64,000 nt of DNA. It comes from Flavihumibacter stibioxidans. GTDB taxonomy: Bacteria > Bacteroidota > Bacteroidia > Chitinophagales > Chitinophagaceae. The position numbers and the translations under genes were made by a program. The notes under the pieces are model-generated. The model did not search any database. It was not told where the DNA came from and saw nothing but the letters and a program-made list of their open reading frames with translations. Where the stretch lies: contig NZ_MBUA01000001.1 in NCBI RefSeq assembly GCF_014332695.1, forward strand, positions 806,001 to 870,000. The letters run 5' to 3'. Position 1 is the first letter of the stretch. The number at the start of each line of letters is the position of its first letter. Below are positions 44,427-53,934 of this stretch, in pieces.

Positions 44427-46571
44427 TCAGGCATTCACCTTACCCTTCACCTTGGCCACCACTTCTTCAGCGATGTTGTTGGGTGCAGGTGCATAGTGAG
44501 AGAACTCCATGGTTGAAGATGCACGGCCTGAAGACAGTGAACGTAACTGTGTTACGTAACCGAACATTTCACTCAGGGGAACTTTGGCCTTGATAACCTG
44601 TGCTCCGGCACGGCTGTCCATGCCTTCCATCATACCGCGACGACGGTTCAGGTCACCGGTAACATCACCCATGTACTGGTCAGGAGTAACTACTTCCACT
44701 CTCATGATGGGCTCCAGCAGAACCGGCTTACACTTGCGGGCCGCCTCACGGAAACCTTGCTTGGCGCAGAGTTCGAATGACATCGCATCGGAGTCAACCG
44801 CGTGGAAGCTACCGTCGTAAATGCGCACTTTCATGCTCACTACCGGATAGTTGGCGAGTACACCGTTTGTCATGGAAAGCTGGAATCCTTTCTGAATGGC
44901 AGGAACGAATTCACGGGGAATGGATCCACCAAACAGGTCATTCACAAATTGGAAGCCCTGTCCGGGGTTTGCTGCCAGCCATTCTTCATCAGCTGCGCTC
45001 AGTTCAAACACGATATCAGCGAACTTACCACGACCACCAGTTTGCTTTTTCAGGGTTTCACGGTGTTCAACCTTACCGGTGAAAGCTTCTTTATATGCAA
45101 CCTGGGGATTACCCTGGTTAACTTCAACTTTGAATTCGCGACGCATACGGTCGATGATGATTTCCAGGTGCAATTCACCCATACCACGAAGGATGGTCTG
45201 GCCTGTTTCTTCATCTGTATTTACACGCAGGGTAGGATCTTCTTCTACCAGTTTGGCGATGGCCATACCCATCTTATCAACGTCGGCCTGGGTCTTGGGT
45301 TCAACAGCAACAGCGATTACCGGCTCAGGAATGAACATGTTTTCCAGGGTGATCGGATGGTTCTCATCACAAAGGGTATCACCTGTTTTGATTTCCTTGA
45401 AACCTACGGCAGCACCGATATCACCTGCTTCGATGAAATCGATCGGGTTCTGCTTGTTGGCAAACATTTTCATGATACGACTGATACGCTCTTTCTTTCC
45501 GCTGCGTACATTCAGGACATAAGAACCTGCATCGAGGTGTCCTGAATAGGCGCGGAAGAAGGCCAGGCGACCAACGAAAGGATCGGTCATGATCTTGAAG
45601 GCCAGGGCTGCAAATGGTTCTTTTGCATCAGGCTTACGGGTGATGGTCTCACCGGTATCAGGATGCGTACCTTCGATAGCGTCGATATCAACCGGGCTGG
45701 GCAGGTAACGGCAAACCGCATCCAGTGCAGTCTGAACACCCTTGTTCTTGAAAGAAGAACCGCACATCATGGGAACGATGCTCAGGTCAATAGTTGCCTT
45801 ACGGATCGCTTCGTGCATTTCTGCTTCGGTGATGGAATTGGGATCTTCGAAGAATTTCTCCATCAGCATGTCGTCGTATTCGGCAACTGCTTCCACCAGG
45901 CTGGCTCTCCACTCTTCTGCTTCAGCAAGCATATCGGCGGGCACATCAATTTCATCGAAGGTCATCCCTTCAGTTTCGGCGTGCCAGATGATACCCTTCA
46001 TCTTGATGAGGTCAACCACTCCCTTGAAGTTATCTTCAGCTCCAATTGGAAGCTGCAGGGGAACGGCTTTCGCACCCAGCATTTCCTTTACCTGCTTCAC
46101 TACATTCAGGAAGTCGGCACCGGAACGGTCCATCTTATTTACGAAACCGATACGGGGAACCTTGTAACGGTTGGCCTGGCGCCATACCGTTTCTGATTGC
46201 GGTTCAACACCATCAACCGCACTGAACAGGGCGATCAGCCCATCCAGAACGCGCATGGAACGCTCCACCTCTACAGTGAAGTCCACGTGGCCCGGAGTAT
46301 CAATGATATTGAAAGAATATTTTTTAGACTCAGGAGTAACAGTACCCTTGTCGGTTGGGAAGTTCCACTGGCAGCTTACGGCAGCAGAAGTGATGGTAAT
46401 CCCCCTCTCCTTCTCCTGTTCCATCCAGTCGGTTGTTGCAGCACCGTCGTGCACTTCACCGATCCTGTGAATCATACCTGTGTAGCGCAGGATGCGCTCT
46501 GTAGTAGTGGTCTTACCGGCATCGATGTGTGCCGCAATACCAAAGTTTCTTTGAAATCTTAAGTCTGCCAT
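44427..46571 (-). CDS. fusA: Elongation factor G
   Basis: A 714-residue GTPase that drives ribosomal translocation. The GTP-binding domain shows [15 protein letters not shown] (G1), DTPGHVDF (G3) and NKMDRSG (G4); the C-terminal domains show [33 protein letters not shown]-like motifs and the end [26 protein letters not shown]. In the ancestral order it sits between rpsG and rpsJ; here it is isolated, with its own promoter, a 5' leader of about 95 nt and a terminator. Foreign genes occupy both flanks. Confidence 0.97.
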   Translation of the reverse strand: MADLRFQRNFGIAAHIDAGKTTTTERILRYTGMIHRIGEVHDGAATTDWMEQEKERGITITSAAVSCQWNFPTDKGTVTPESKKYSFNIIDTPGHVDFTVEVERSMRVLDGLIALFSAVDGVEPQSETVWRQANRYKVPRIGFVNKMDRSGADFLNVVKQVKEMLGAKAVPLQLPIGAEDNFKGVVDLIKMKGIIWHAETEGMTFDEIDVPADMLAEAEEWRASLVEAVAEYDDMLMEKFFEDPNSITEAEMHEAIRKATIDLSIVPMMCGSSFKNKGVQTALDAVCRYLPSPVDIDAIEGTHPDTGETITRKPDAKEPFAALAFKIMTDPFVGRLAFFRAYSGHLDAGSYVLNVRSGKKERISRIMKMFANKQNPIDFIEAGDIGAAVGFKEIKTGDTLCDENHPITLENMFIPEPVIAVAVEPKTQADVDKMGMAIAKLVEEDPTLRVNTDEETGQTILRGMGELHLEIIIDRMRREFKVEVNQGNPQVAYKEAFTGKVEHRETLKKQTGGRGKFADIVFELSAADEEWLAANPGQGFQFVNDLFGGSIPREFVPAIQKGFQLSMTNGVLANYPVVSMKVRIYDGSFHAVDSDAMSFELCAKQGFREAARKCKPVLLEPIMRVEVVTPDQYMGDVTGDLNRRRGMMEGMDSRAGAQVIKAKVPLSEMFGYVTQLRSLSSGRASSTMEFSHYAPAPNNIAEEVVAKVKGKVNA

Positions 46572-46889
46572 TGTTGTATGTTAAAAATGTTAAGCCTGTT
46601 TTTTCGGCCTGATCCGGCAAATGGGACCGGTTAGCTTAAAGCTCACCTAACCCAATTTGGAGCGCAAAGGTAATAATTAGGAATGAAAAAAAATTATCAT
46701 TGTTGACAAGTCAGAAAAAAAGCGTATTTGAGGCAATCTGCGGCCAAAACGGGAGAAACCAACAGGATATCCACTATTTGAAAAATATGCACATAAAATT
46801 GACTGACATATTGGTAGATATGTACAAGCGATGTAAATTTAAAAATCTTTCATTTTTAACCCATTTCTCACTCAAAATCACGAACTAAT
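46572..46889. other. Spacer between fusA and the histone-like gene
   Basis: The 318 bp hold the divergent control regions. On the minus strand the fusA promoter lies at 46665-46672 with a leader of about 95 nt including the palindrome GGTTAG-N12-CTAACC (46629-46652). On the plus side an A/T-rich segment precedes the histone-like gene; I see no clear -7 element there. A short open frame at 46700 has no support. Confidence 0.6.
46665..46672 (-). promoter_or_regulatory. fusA promoter, -7 element
   Basis: TACCTTTG on the minus strand, followed by CGCTCCAAATTGGG at the transcript start, as in the rpsJ and rpsL promoters. The -33 region shows T-run sequence at the correct distance but no exact TTTG. 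The start codon lies about 95 bp downstream, giving a longer leader than the other translation genes. Confidence 0.6.
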
Positions 46890-47375
46890 ATGCCCACAAA
46901 AAAGAAGGCCGCCAAAAAAGCACCGGCCAAAAAGGCAGTAAAAAAAGCTGTAGCCAAAAAGGCCGTAGCCAAAAAACCAGCTAAAAAAGCTGCAAAAAAA
47001 GCGGTAGCCAAGAAGGCTGTAGCTAAAAAAGCAGTAAAAAAAGTGGCAAAAAAAGCAGCTCCTAAAAAAGCCGCCCCCAAGAAAGCAGCAAAAAAAGCAG
47101 CCCCTAAAAAAGCTGTAAAAAAGGCCGCACCCAAAAAAGCAGCAGCAAAAAAAGCAGCTCCGAAGAAAGCCGCACCCAAAAAAGCCGCTCCAAAGAAAGC
47201 AGCCAAGCCAGCCCCCAAGCCTGTAGCTAAACCAGCAGCAAAAAAGGCCGCATCTAAAAAAGCCCGTAAACCGGCCCCCAAAGCCGTAGCACCTGCAGTT
47301 CAGCAGGAAATGCCAATCGTGGAAGCACCTGTAGTTGACACACAGGCTCCGGTTGAGGGAACTTCTGAAAATTAA
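46890..47375 (+). CDS. Histone H1-like Lys/Ala-rich protein
   Basis: A 161-residue, extremely basic protein: about the first 130 residues are AKKA/PKKA/VKK type repeats (MPTKKKAAKKAPAKKAVKK and so on), and the last 30 residues are acidic to neutral (MPIVEAPVVDTQAPVEGTSEN). Such low-complexity proteins resemble the C-terminal domain of histone H1 and chlamydial Hc proteins and bind DNA nonspecifically in the nucleoid. The gene has its own terminator. The codon repeats show as A/G runs in the DNA but are coding. Confidence 0.85.
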   Translation: MPTKKKAAKKAPAKKAVKKAVAKKAVAKKPAKKAAKKAVAKKAVAKKAVKKVAKKAAPKKAAPKKAAKKAAPKKAVKKAAPKKAAAKKAAPKKAAPKKAAPKKAAKPAPKPVAKPAAKKAASKKARKPAPKAVAPAVQQEMPIVEAPVVDTQAPVEGTSEN

Positions 47376-47396
47376 TCAGGTTCAACTAATAAACGA

Positions 47397-47428
47397 AAAG
47401 CCATCCGCAATCGCAGATGGCTTTTTTA
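47397..47428 (+). terminator. Intrinsic terminator of the histone-like gene
   Basis: Stem AGCCATC-C-GC with GC-A-GATGGCT (one mismatch, AATC loop), followed on the plus strand by six T residues (47422-47427). It starts 22 bp after the stop codon; the flanking A-run on the other side would allow weak function for the convergent gene. Confidence 0.75.
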
Positions 47429-47458
47429 TTTGCTGAAGCCGGTAGACTTCCTTTTTTA

Positions 47459-48028
47459 TCAGGTAGCCCAGGCTTTATCACCCTTGTTGTAAGGAATACA
47501 TCCTTCGTATTTTCCGGGAACCGGTACATACCGCAGCGCCTGGGTTGCACCAACTTCAGAAGTGAAGTATCCCTGCAAGGTCAGGTCCTTCATCATCTTG
47601 AAATAATGGTTCGGGTCCTCCGGCTTTTTACTTTTCTGGTACTCACGCTGCTCCTTGTCCAGGGCAGTAAGCAACTCTTTGCGCTGGGCCGCGTCAATAT
47701 TCATGAAATCCTTTCCAAATTGCTTCTCGCTGGCAGCCTGCAGGGCTGCAATACCGTCTACGAAAACTTTCTGGTTTTTCTCCTCGTAACAATCGGTTAC
47801 CATGATTTTCATGAATGCACCAACCTTGGCAGCTTTTGCACCCGGAGTACTGGTGGTGGGAATAATGGTTTCTGCCACTTCATCCAGCAACGCAACCTCA
47901 TCCGCACTGAAATCAGTTAAACCTGTTTTCTTTTCTTCAGTTTTGCATCCTGTCAGAAACAGATTGGATCCAACCATTGTACCTCCGAAGATGAGAGCTA
48001 AAGTTGAAACGGCTTGTCTACGCTTCAT
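47459..48028 (-). CDS. Gluconate 2-dehydrogenase subunit 3 family lipoprotein (hitchhiker small subunit)
   Basis: A 189-residue small subunit. The N-terminus has a twin-arginine-like KRRQAVSTLA followed by a hydrophobic run and a lipobox (LTGC, Cys28), so it would be exported folded and lipid-anchored. The mature part has the family pattern LTDFSADEVALLDEVAETIIPTTSTPGAKAAKVGAFM and LTLQGYFTSEVGATQALRYVPVPGKYEG. Family members (gamma subunits of FAD-dependent dehydrogenases) carry the GMC catalytic subunit through the Tat system. It is the last gene of a minus-strand operon, 31 bp after two GMC genes. Confidence 0.9.
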   Translation of the reverse strand: MKRRQAVSTLALIFGGTMVGSNLFLTGCKTEEKKTGLTDFSADEVALLDEVAETIIPTTSTPGAKAAKVGAFMKIMVTDCYEEKNQKVFVDGIAALQAASEKQFGKDFMNIDAAQRKELLTALDKEQREYQKSKKPEDPNHYFKMMKDLTLQGYFTSEVGATQALRYVPVPGKYEGCIPYNKGDKAWAT

Positions 48029-48059
48029 ATGATTTTATTTTTTCGGTTATTTATTACTG

Positions 48060-49781
48060 TTATATGTTTCCTTTTTTCAGTTCATCCACAGCATGTTCAG
48101 CAGCTCTTGCCGTTAATGCCATATAGGTCAGTGACGGGTTCTGGCACGCTGATGAGGTCATACATGCACCGTCTGTTACAAAAACATTCTGCGCATCCCA
48201 TACCTGGTTCCATTTGTTGAGCACAGAGGTTTTGGGATCATTTCCCATCCTCGCTGTTCCCATTTCATGAATACCATGCCCCATGGCATGCCCCCGGTCA
48301 TAGGTATTTATATCTTTCACGCCTGCCGCTTCCAGCATGTTGACCATTTCCTGTTTGATATCTTCCCTCATGGCCATTTCATTTTCCTTGAGTTCGGCAT
48401 CCATGGCCAAAACAGGTAGCCCCCACTTGTCCTTCCTGCTTGTGTCAAGAAAGATGCGGTTTTCATGGTATGGCAACACCTCTCCAAAACCGGTGGCACC
48501 AATCGTCCAGTGACCAGGCTCTGTCAGCGCTTCTTTTAATTCTGCCCCTACAGATAATTCAGCTACATCCCTGCTCCAGCCGGTGCGGCTTGCAGCGCCC
48601 TGGTAGCCAAACCCCCTCAGGTATTTGCGTTTGTCACCATTGATGTTTACAAAACGGGGGATGTAAAATCCATTTGCCCTGCGGCCGGTATAATACCTGT
48701 CTTCATAACCTTCCACTTTACCCACAGCTCCCAGGTTATAATGATGATCCATTACATTGTGCCCCAGTTCCCCCGAACTGCTGCCCAGCCCGCCCGGCCA
48801 GATATCGGTGGCGGAATTGAACAACACCCAGGCCGAGTTCAATGCTGATGCACAGAGGAAAACAATCTTCGCCTTGTAATTATAGGTCTTGTTGTTTTCA
48901 GCATCCAGCACCTCCACTCCATTTGCCTTTTTCGAGTTCTTATCGTACAGGAGCTTTGTTACTATTGAAAACGGCCGTACGGTCAGGTTCCCTGTTTTTC
49001 GTGCTGCAGGCAGGGTTGATGATTGCGTGCTGAAATAGCCGCCGAACGGACATCCTTCCCAACACCTGTTACGGAACTGGCACTGCGTCCTTCCGGGAAT
49101 AGGCGCGGTCAGGTTGGCCACCCGGCCAATGATGAGGTGACGGTTTGAACCGAATTTCTCCTTTATCCGCTGCGCCACATCCTTCTCCACACAGTTGAGG
49201 TCCATCGGTGGCAAAAACTGCCCGTCCGGCAAATGCGGAAGGCCTTCCTTCGAACCACTGATACCGGCAAAGCGTTCCACATGATCATACCATGGCGCAA
49301 TATCCTTATAGCGGATGGGCCAGTCGATCCCGTGCCCATCCCTGACATTCGCTTCAAAGTCGAGGTCACTTAACCGATAACTCTGCCTGCCCCACAATAC
49401 AGACCTGCCGCCCATCTGATAGCTCCGCCACCAGGTGAAGGGCTTCACTTCCGTATAAGGGCAATCCTGTTCATTGGTCCAGTAATCCATCACTGCCTCA
49501 TTCAAAGCCCATCCCCTGGAAATAACGGGATAGTCCTTCTTGTGCTGCTCGGTTGCTGTTCCCCGATGCAAAAACTCCCAGGGGTGTTTATTGGCTCCTT
49601 TGTAATCTTTGATGTGCTCAAAATCACGCCCCCGTTCCAGCATCAACACTTTGAGTCCTTTCTCCGTAAGTTCCTTTGCAGCCCAGCCACCACTGATACC
49701 GCTGCCCACTACAATGGCATCATAGGTATAGTCTTCCTGGGCTTTGCCGTTGATGTTCACCAGCGTTGAATCTCCGGGCAT
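48060..49781 (-). CDS. GMC family FAD-dependent oxidoreductase (copy 1)
   Basis: A 573-residue flavoenzyme. VVGSGISGGWAAKELTEKG (N-terminal FAD loop), TWWRSYQMGGRSVLWGRQSYR, and the C-terminal HEMGTARMG...NPSLTYMALTARAAEH with the catalytic His and Asn mark the GMC group related to gluconate and sorbitol dehydrogenases. A cysteine motif C-x5-C-x3-C (Cys234, 240, 244) lies in the middle, as in FAD-glucose dehydrogenases that hold a [3Fe-4S] cluster. No signal peptide, so export would need the small subunit. A paralogue of the next gene, about 60 percent identical by eye. Confidence 0.92.
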   Translation of the reverse strand: MPGDSTLVNINGKAQEDYTYDAIVVGSGISGGWAAKELTEKGLKVLMLERGRDFEHIKDYKGANKHPWEFLHRGTATEQHKKDYPVISRGWALNEAVMDYWTNEQDCPYTEVKPFTWWRSYQMGGRSVLWGRQSYRLSDLDFEANVRDGHGIDWPIRYKDIAPWYDHVERFAGISGSKEGLPHLPDGQFLPPMDLNCVEKDVAQRIKEKFGSNRHLIIGRVANLTAPIPGRTQCQFRNRCWEGCPFGGYFSTQSSTLPAARKTGNLTVRPFSIVTKLLYDKNSKKANGVEVLDAENNKTYNYKAKIVFLCASALNSAWVLFNSATDIWPGGLGSSSGELGHNVMDHHYNLGAVGKVEGYEDRYYTGRRANGFYIPRFVNINGDKRKYLRGFGYQGAASRTGWSRDVAELSVGAELKEALTEPGHWTIGATGFGEVLPYHENRIFLDTSRKDKWGLPVLAMDAELKENEMAMREDIKQEMVNMLEAAGVKDINTYDRGHAMGHGIHEMGTARMGNDPKTSVLNKWNQVWDAQNVFVTDGACMTSSACQNPSLTYMALTARAAEHAVDELKKGNI

Positions 49782-49790
49782 ATTGACTGA

Positions 49791-51473
49791 TTAAAGGTTT
49801 CCTTTTTTTAATTCACTTACGGCATAGTCTGCAGCTCTTGCGGTCAACGCCATATAAGTGAGAGAGGGGTTCACGCAGGCACCTGATGTCATACAGGCAC
49901 CATCAGTTACGAATACGTTCTGCGCATCCCAAACCTGGTTCCAACCATTGAGTACGGAAGTTTTCGGTTCACGTCCCATACGAGCAGTACCCATTTCATG
50001 GATACCACGGCCCATGGTTCCGTCACCGTTTCTCTTCTGCACATTTTTCACACCTGCGGCTTCCAGTATCTCGGCTGCGTCATTAAGGATATCCTCGCGC
50101 ATCTTCAATTCATTCTCCCTCAATTCGCAATCAATAGCCAGTACATTGAGCCCCCACTTGTCCGTGCGGGTCTTATCCAGGCTGATTTTGTTTTCGTGAT
50201 ATGGCAGGATCTCACCGAAGCCACCCATACCCATAGTCCAGGTACCTGGTTCGGTCAGCGCTTCCTTGAGTTCAGCGCCGATACTGAGTTCGGCAATATC
50301 ACGGCTCCAACCCTGACGGCTGGCGCTGCCCTGGTAACCATAGCCCCTTACGTAGCCACGTCCTTCGTCTCCTTTAAGGTTACGGAACCTCGGGATATAA
50401 AATCCATTCGGACGACGGCCGGAGAAATATTTATCATCATATCCTTCCACTATCCCCCCTGCACCAATACCCAGGTGGTGATCCATCAGGTTATGCCCCA
50501 GTTCACCACTGCTGCTTCCCAATCCGTCGGGCCAGATATCAGTGGCAGAGTTCATCAGAATCCAGGTGGAGTTCAGCGCCGATGCATTCAGGAATACAAT
50601 CTTAGCATAGTACTCATATGTTTTGTTGGTTTCTGCATCCAGCACCTCCACTCCTTTCGCTTTCTTCGTATCCTTATCATACAGGATCTTGGTTACGATA
50701 GAAAAGGGACGAAGGGTGAGATTTCCCGTCGCCATGGCAGCCGGCAGCGTGGCAGACTGAGTGCTGAAATAGCCACCGAACGGACAACCCAGCCAGCACT
50801 TGTTGCGATACTGGCAATTGGTTCTGTTATTATGCGGAACGGTCAGGTTGGCACTTCTGCCGATGATGAGCCGGCGTGCATCCTTATAGTGTTTACGAAT
50901 CCTGTCGGCCGCATCTTTTTCAACGCAGTTCAGTTCCATCGCAGGCATGAATTCGCCATCGGGTAACTGTGGCAGCCCTTCTCTGGAACCATTTACTCCT
51001 GCAAATTTCTCTGCATAACTGTACCAGGATGCGATGTCCTTGTAACGGATCGGCCAATCCACGCCATGCCCATCTTTCAGGTTGGCTTCAAAATCGAGGT
51101 CGCTGAAGCGATAACTCTGCCGGCCCCAGGTGAGGGAACGACCGCCAACATGATACCCGCGGAACCAGTCGAACCGCTTGATCTCAGTATAGGGACAATC
51201 TTTTTCATTAACCCAGAAATCCAGGTTGGTTTCGTTGAGCGGGTAATCCCTTTTCAAAACGGGATAATCCTGGATCATCTGCTGGGTGCGTCCTCCCCTG
51301 TGCGGGAATTCCCAGGGATGCTTGTTCGCACTCACATAGTCTTTGATGTGCTCAACATTTCTTCCCCTTTCGAGCAGAATGGTCTTCAGACCTTTTTCGG
51401 TCAGTTCCTTTGCAGCCCAGCCGCCACTGATTCCGGAGCCAATGACAATGGCATCATAGGTGTTCTCAGCCAT
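49791..51473 (-). CDS. GMC family FAD-dependent oxidoreductase (copy 2)
   Basis: A 560-residue flavoenzyme, a close relative of the 48060 gene, with IGSGISGGWAAKELTEKGLK, GRSLTWGRQSYRFSDLDFEA and the C-terminal HEMGTARMG...NPSLTYMALTARAADYAV. The cysteine motif C-x5-C-x3-C is at 220, 226 and 230 (NCQYRNKCWLGC). It stands nine bases before copy 1 and 38 bp after the TIM-barrel gene. The substrate cannot be told; sugars or glycosides are likely from context. The two copies probably form alternative catalytic subunits for the same small subunit. Confidence 0.92.
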   Translation of the reverse strand: MAENTYDAIVIGSGISGGWAAKELTEKGLKTILLERGRNVEHIKDYVSANKHPWEFPHRGGRTQQMIQDYPVLKRDYPLNETNLDFWVNEKDCPYTEIKRFDWFRGYHVGGRSLTWGRQSYRFSDLDFEANLKDGHGVDWPIRYKDIASWYSYAEKFAGVNGSREGLPQLPDGEFMPAMELNCVEKDAADRIRKHYKDARRLIIGRSANLTVPHNNRTNCQYRNKCWLGCPFGGYFSTQSATLPAAMATGNLTLRPFSIVTKILYDKDTKKAKGVEVLDAETNKTYEYYAKIVFLNASALNSTWILMNSATDIWPDGLGSSSGELGHNLMDHHLGIGAGGIVEGYDDKYFSGRRPNGFYIPRFRNLKGDEGRGYVRGYGYQGSASRQGWSRDIAELSIGAELKEALTEPGTWTMGMGGFGEILPYHENKISLDKTRTDKWGLNVLAIDCELRENELKMREDILNDAAEILEAAGVKNVQKRNGDGTMGRGIHEMGTARMGREPKTSVLNGWNQVWDAQNVFVTDGACMTSGACVNPSLTYMALTARAADYAVSELKKGNL

Positions 51474-51511
51474 AATATTTGTTTGTGGTTTGTTTTGTTT
51501 TGATTGATTTT

Positions 51512-52396
51512 TTATACGTCGCAGATCTGTATTGCTTTTCTGAGAGAGGCTATCTTATCGGCTGCAGCAGGAATGAATTCCTGGGCCACATAACCTTTGA
51601 AACCGGTAGCCACAATGGCTTTCATGATGGCAGGATAATAGAGCTCCTGGCTTTCATCAATTTCATGTCGGCCCGGATTTCCGCCCGTATGGTAATGCCC
51701 GAAATAAACATGATTGTTCTGGATGGTACGAATGATATCACCTTCATCTATCTGCATGTGGTAGATATCAAACAGCAGTTTGAAATTGGCTGATCCCAAC
51801 CGCTTGCACAATTCAATGCCCCAGGCGGACCGGTCACACATATAATCCTTGTGGTCCACGCGACTGTTCAATAATTCCATTTGAAGTACCACGCCATGCT
51901 TCTCTGCCAGTCCGATGATTTTTTTTAAACCCTCTGCTGAATTTTTCAAACCGGTTTCATCATCCATTCCCTCTCTGTTGCCGCTGAAGCAGATCAGGTT
52001 CTTAAATCCGGCTTTTGCTACCGCCGGAATCATTTCGGAATAGTTTTTAACCAGGGTGGTATGGTATTCAGTATGATTAAATCCATGAACAAGGTTTATC
52101 TCAGCGCCGTTGCACATGGAAGAATTGAGACCATGTTTTTTCAGCACATCCCATTCTTTGGGACCTACCAGGTCGATTGCCTTTATACCAATCGTTTTGG
52201 CAGTTGTACAAAGTTCATCGAGGGATAAGTGACCATAAGTCCAGCGGCAAACCGCATGATTGATATTGCCTTTCATGGCTACTTTTTCTTCAGATTCCAT
52301 AACTGATGCCATTCCACTTACCGGGGCAAGCGCAATGCCCGCGCCGGCGGCCAGCATCTTTTTAACGGCATTTCTTCTGGTTGGTTGGTTTTCCAT
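51512..52396 (-). CDS. Hydroxypyruvate isomerase-like TIM-barrel protein, Tat-exported
   Basis: A 294-residue protein with a twin-arginine signal (PTRRNAVKKMLAAGAGIALAPVSG) and an AP-endonuclease-2-type TIM barrel. It shows metal-ligand candidates (LQMELLNSRVDH, LLFDIYHMQ, YFGHYHTGGNPGRHEID, YVAQEFIP), and the order Glu-His-Asp-His-Glu fits Hyi/sugar-phosphate isomerase families. In sugar-oxidation clusters such enzymes are thought to act on keto sugars. It lies between the permease and the two GMC genes in one operon. Confidence 0.88.
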   Translation of the reverse strand: MENQPTRRNAVKKMLAAGAGIALAPVSGMASVMESEEKVAMKGNINHAVCRWTYGHLSLDELCTTAKTIGIKAIDLVGPKEWDVLKKHGLNSSMCNGAEINLVHGFNHTEYHTTLVKNYSEMIPAVAKAGFKNLICFSGNREGMDDETGLKNSAEGLKKIIGLAEKHGVVLQMELLNSRVDHKDYMCDRSAWGIELCKRLGSANFKLLFDIYHMQIDEGDIIRTIQNNHVYFGHYHTGGNPGRHEIDESQELYYPAIMKAIVATGFKGYVAQEFIPAAADKIASLRKAIQICDV

Positions 52397-52428
52397 ATTT
52401 TAAATGTGGATATGGTTCCGGTTGCGGA

Positions 52429-53703
52429 TTAAGCTCCGGCTATTGTTACCTTTTTTTTGTTACGCATATAAATTACCAGTACTGTAAAAGCCACCACCAG
52501 TATGATGGGAATAACAGCGGTTGCCCGCAGCACTTCAGGGCCCGCAGTAAGTTGGGCCTGGGCATATTGGGTTGCTTCGGGGGTGCCCGCTGCAGCAGAC
52601 CGGAAAGTATCCAGCACCGCGCCTTCAGGAAGCTGTTTCGCAAGCAGGCGGTCATAAAATCCCCCCATGAATAAGGTGTAGATGGAAACCGCAAACATTC
52701 CTGCGCCACCCACCAGGTTCAGTCCGAGCGCACCTGATTTCGGAATATTTTCCGCCACGAAACCGATCATTGTGGGCCAGAAATAACATACGCCCAATCC
52801 GAAAACAAGCGCAGCTACATAGATCATTCCACCACTGACGGAACTCAGAAGGTAAATACCTATTGCCGCCATAATTGCAGACATCAGCAAAACACCCGCC
52901 GGGGAAAATTTATGCACTACAGGTTCTGCCAGGCCGCGCCCTACCACCATCACACCGGTAGTAATGGTAAGGATCAGAATCGGGTTGTCAGTAACATTAT
53001 TCAGCAGTACGCCCACCCACTGGCCCGTAAACAGTTCTGTGATGGCTGTACCAAACATGCAGATGAACATGAAAATGAACAGGGGGCTGGCAACAGCCTT
53101 GTACATATCGGCTGTAGACACACCGGAAGCCACACGCTCTGTAACGGGGAAGTCTAACCGGGAAAACAGGTAGCCGTAAATAATTGTGGGGATCAGCATC
53201 ATGGCTACCTGCACCTGCCAGCTGATTCCCATCTTATCAAAAAAGAAGACAATAAGCGTTCCTATTACAATACCACCGGGGAACCACAGATGGAAGTGGT
53301 TGAGTTTGGTAGTCTTGTTCTCTGGATAGAGTGTTGCCACCAGCGGGTTACAGGCGGCTTCCACAGTTCCGTTGGCAATACCGATCAATAAGGTTGAAAG
53401 GAAAAGGGTCCAGAAACCACCCGCGAAAATGGTCAGCAGGATTCCAGCGAGGTGAAACACGAAAGCAGCTACCAGTAATTTCTTCATGCCGATGGCATCC
53501 ACCACCATTCCTCCGATTACTATAGCCAGTGGAAAACCCCAGAAGGCTGTGGCTGCAATGGATGCTAATTGGGAAGCGTTCAAATGAAAATCAACTCCCA
53601 ACCGGTTCAATATACCGGCACGGATTCCAAAGGAAAGAGAAGTTACTAAAAGAGAAAGGCAGCTTGCTACAAATAATTTGTTACGGTTGATGTTGGCTTG
53701 CAT
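52429..53703 (-). CDS. MFS transporter (sugar permease-like)
   Basis: A 424-residue, 12-helix transporter of the major facilitator superfamily. It has an asymmetric N-half with FWGFPLAIVIGGMVVDAIGMKKLLV (the loop 2-3 type motif), LLIGIANGTVEAACNPLVATLYPENKTTKLNHFHLWFPGG, and a C-half with VVGRGLAEPV. The NP-L and FHLWFPGG pieces recall fucose:H+ symporter-like and other sugar MFS members. It is the first gene of the minus-strand operon of the oxidation cluster, divergent from the GMC copy 3 operon. Confidence 0.85.
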   Translation of the reverse strand: MQANINRNKLFVASCLSLLVTSLSFGIRAGILNRLGVDFHLNASQLASIAATAFWGFPLAIVIGGMVVDAIGMKKLLVAAFVFHLAGILLTIFAGGFWTLFLSTLLIGIANGTVEAACNPLVATLYPENKTTKLNHFHLWFPGGIVIGTLIVFFFDKMGISWQVQVAMMLIPTIIYGYLFSRLDFPVTERVASGVSTADMYKAVASPLFIFMFICMFGTAITELFTGQWVGVLLNNVTDNPILILTITTGVMVVGRGLAEPVVHKFSPAGVLLMSAIMAAIGIYLLSSVSGGMIYVAALVFGLGVCYFWPTMIGFVAENIPKSGALGLNLVGGAGMFAVSIYTLFMGGFYDRLLAKQLPEGAVLDTFRSAAAGTPEATQYAQAQLTAGPEVLRATAVIPIILVVAFTVLVIYMRNKKKVTIAGA

Positions 53704-53934
53704 ATCATTAGTTTGGTCAAACAGAGCAGTGCTAAATTTATGCGATTCGTGTGTATTTCTGACACTCAGACAAGAAATTTGAAAAAAAAAATTTCATAAC
53801 AGTTGTTAGCTTAAACTATTTTATCAGATTCTTCACTTATTTTATCCCTTTGATGAAAGGCCGGATTTTCGGACGATGAATTAACTGAATCCTTTAATTT
53901 AGCCTTCACACTTCAAACAAATTCATTTCTAACG
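53704..53934. promoter_or_regulatory. Divergent control region of the oxidation cluster
   Basis: 231 bp between two divergent operons, with an inverted repeat GAAATTT-N8-AAATTTC at 53774-53795. A possible weak -7 element, TAATTTAG (one mismatch to TAnnTTTG), lies at 53895-53902 before the plus-strand operon. The regulator is not known. Confidence 0.4.

Noticed and set aside
46700-46888. 62-codon frame before the histone-like gene
   Set aside because: Falls in the divergent control region of fusA and has no protein features.
46890-47280. AAAAAAGC-type DNA repeats in the histone-like gene
   Set aside because: They are in-frame Lys/Ala codons and not a separate DNA repeat element.
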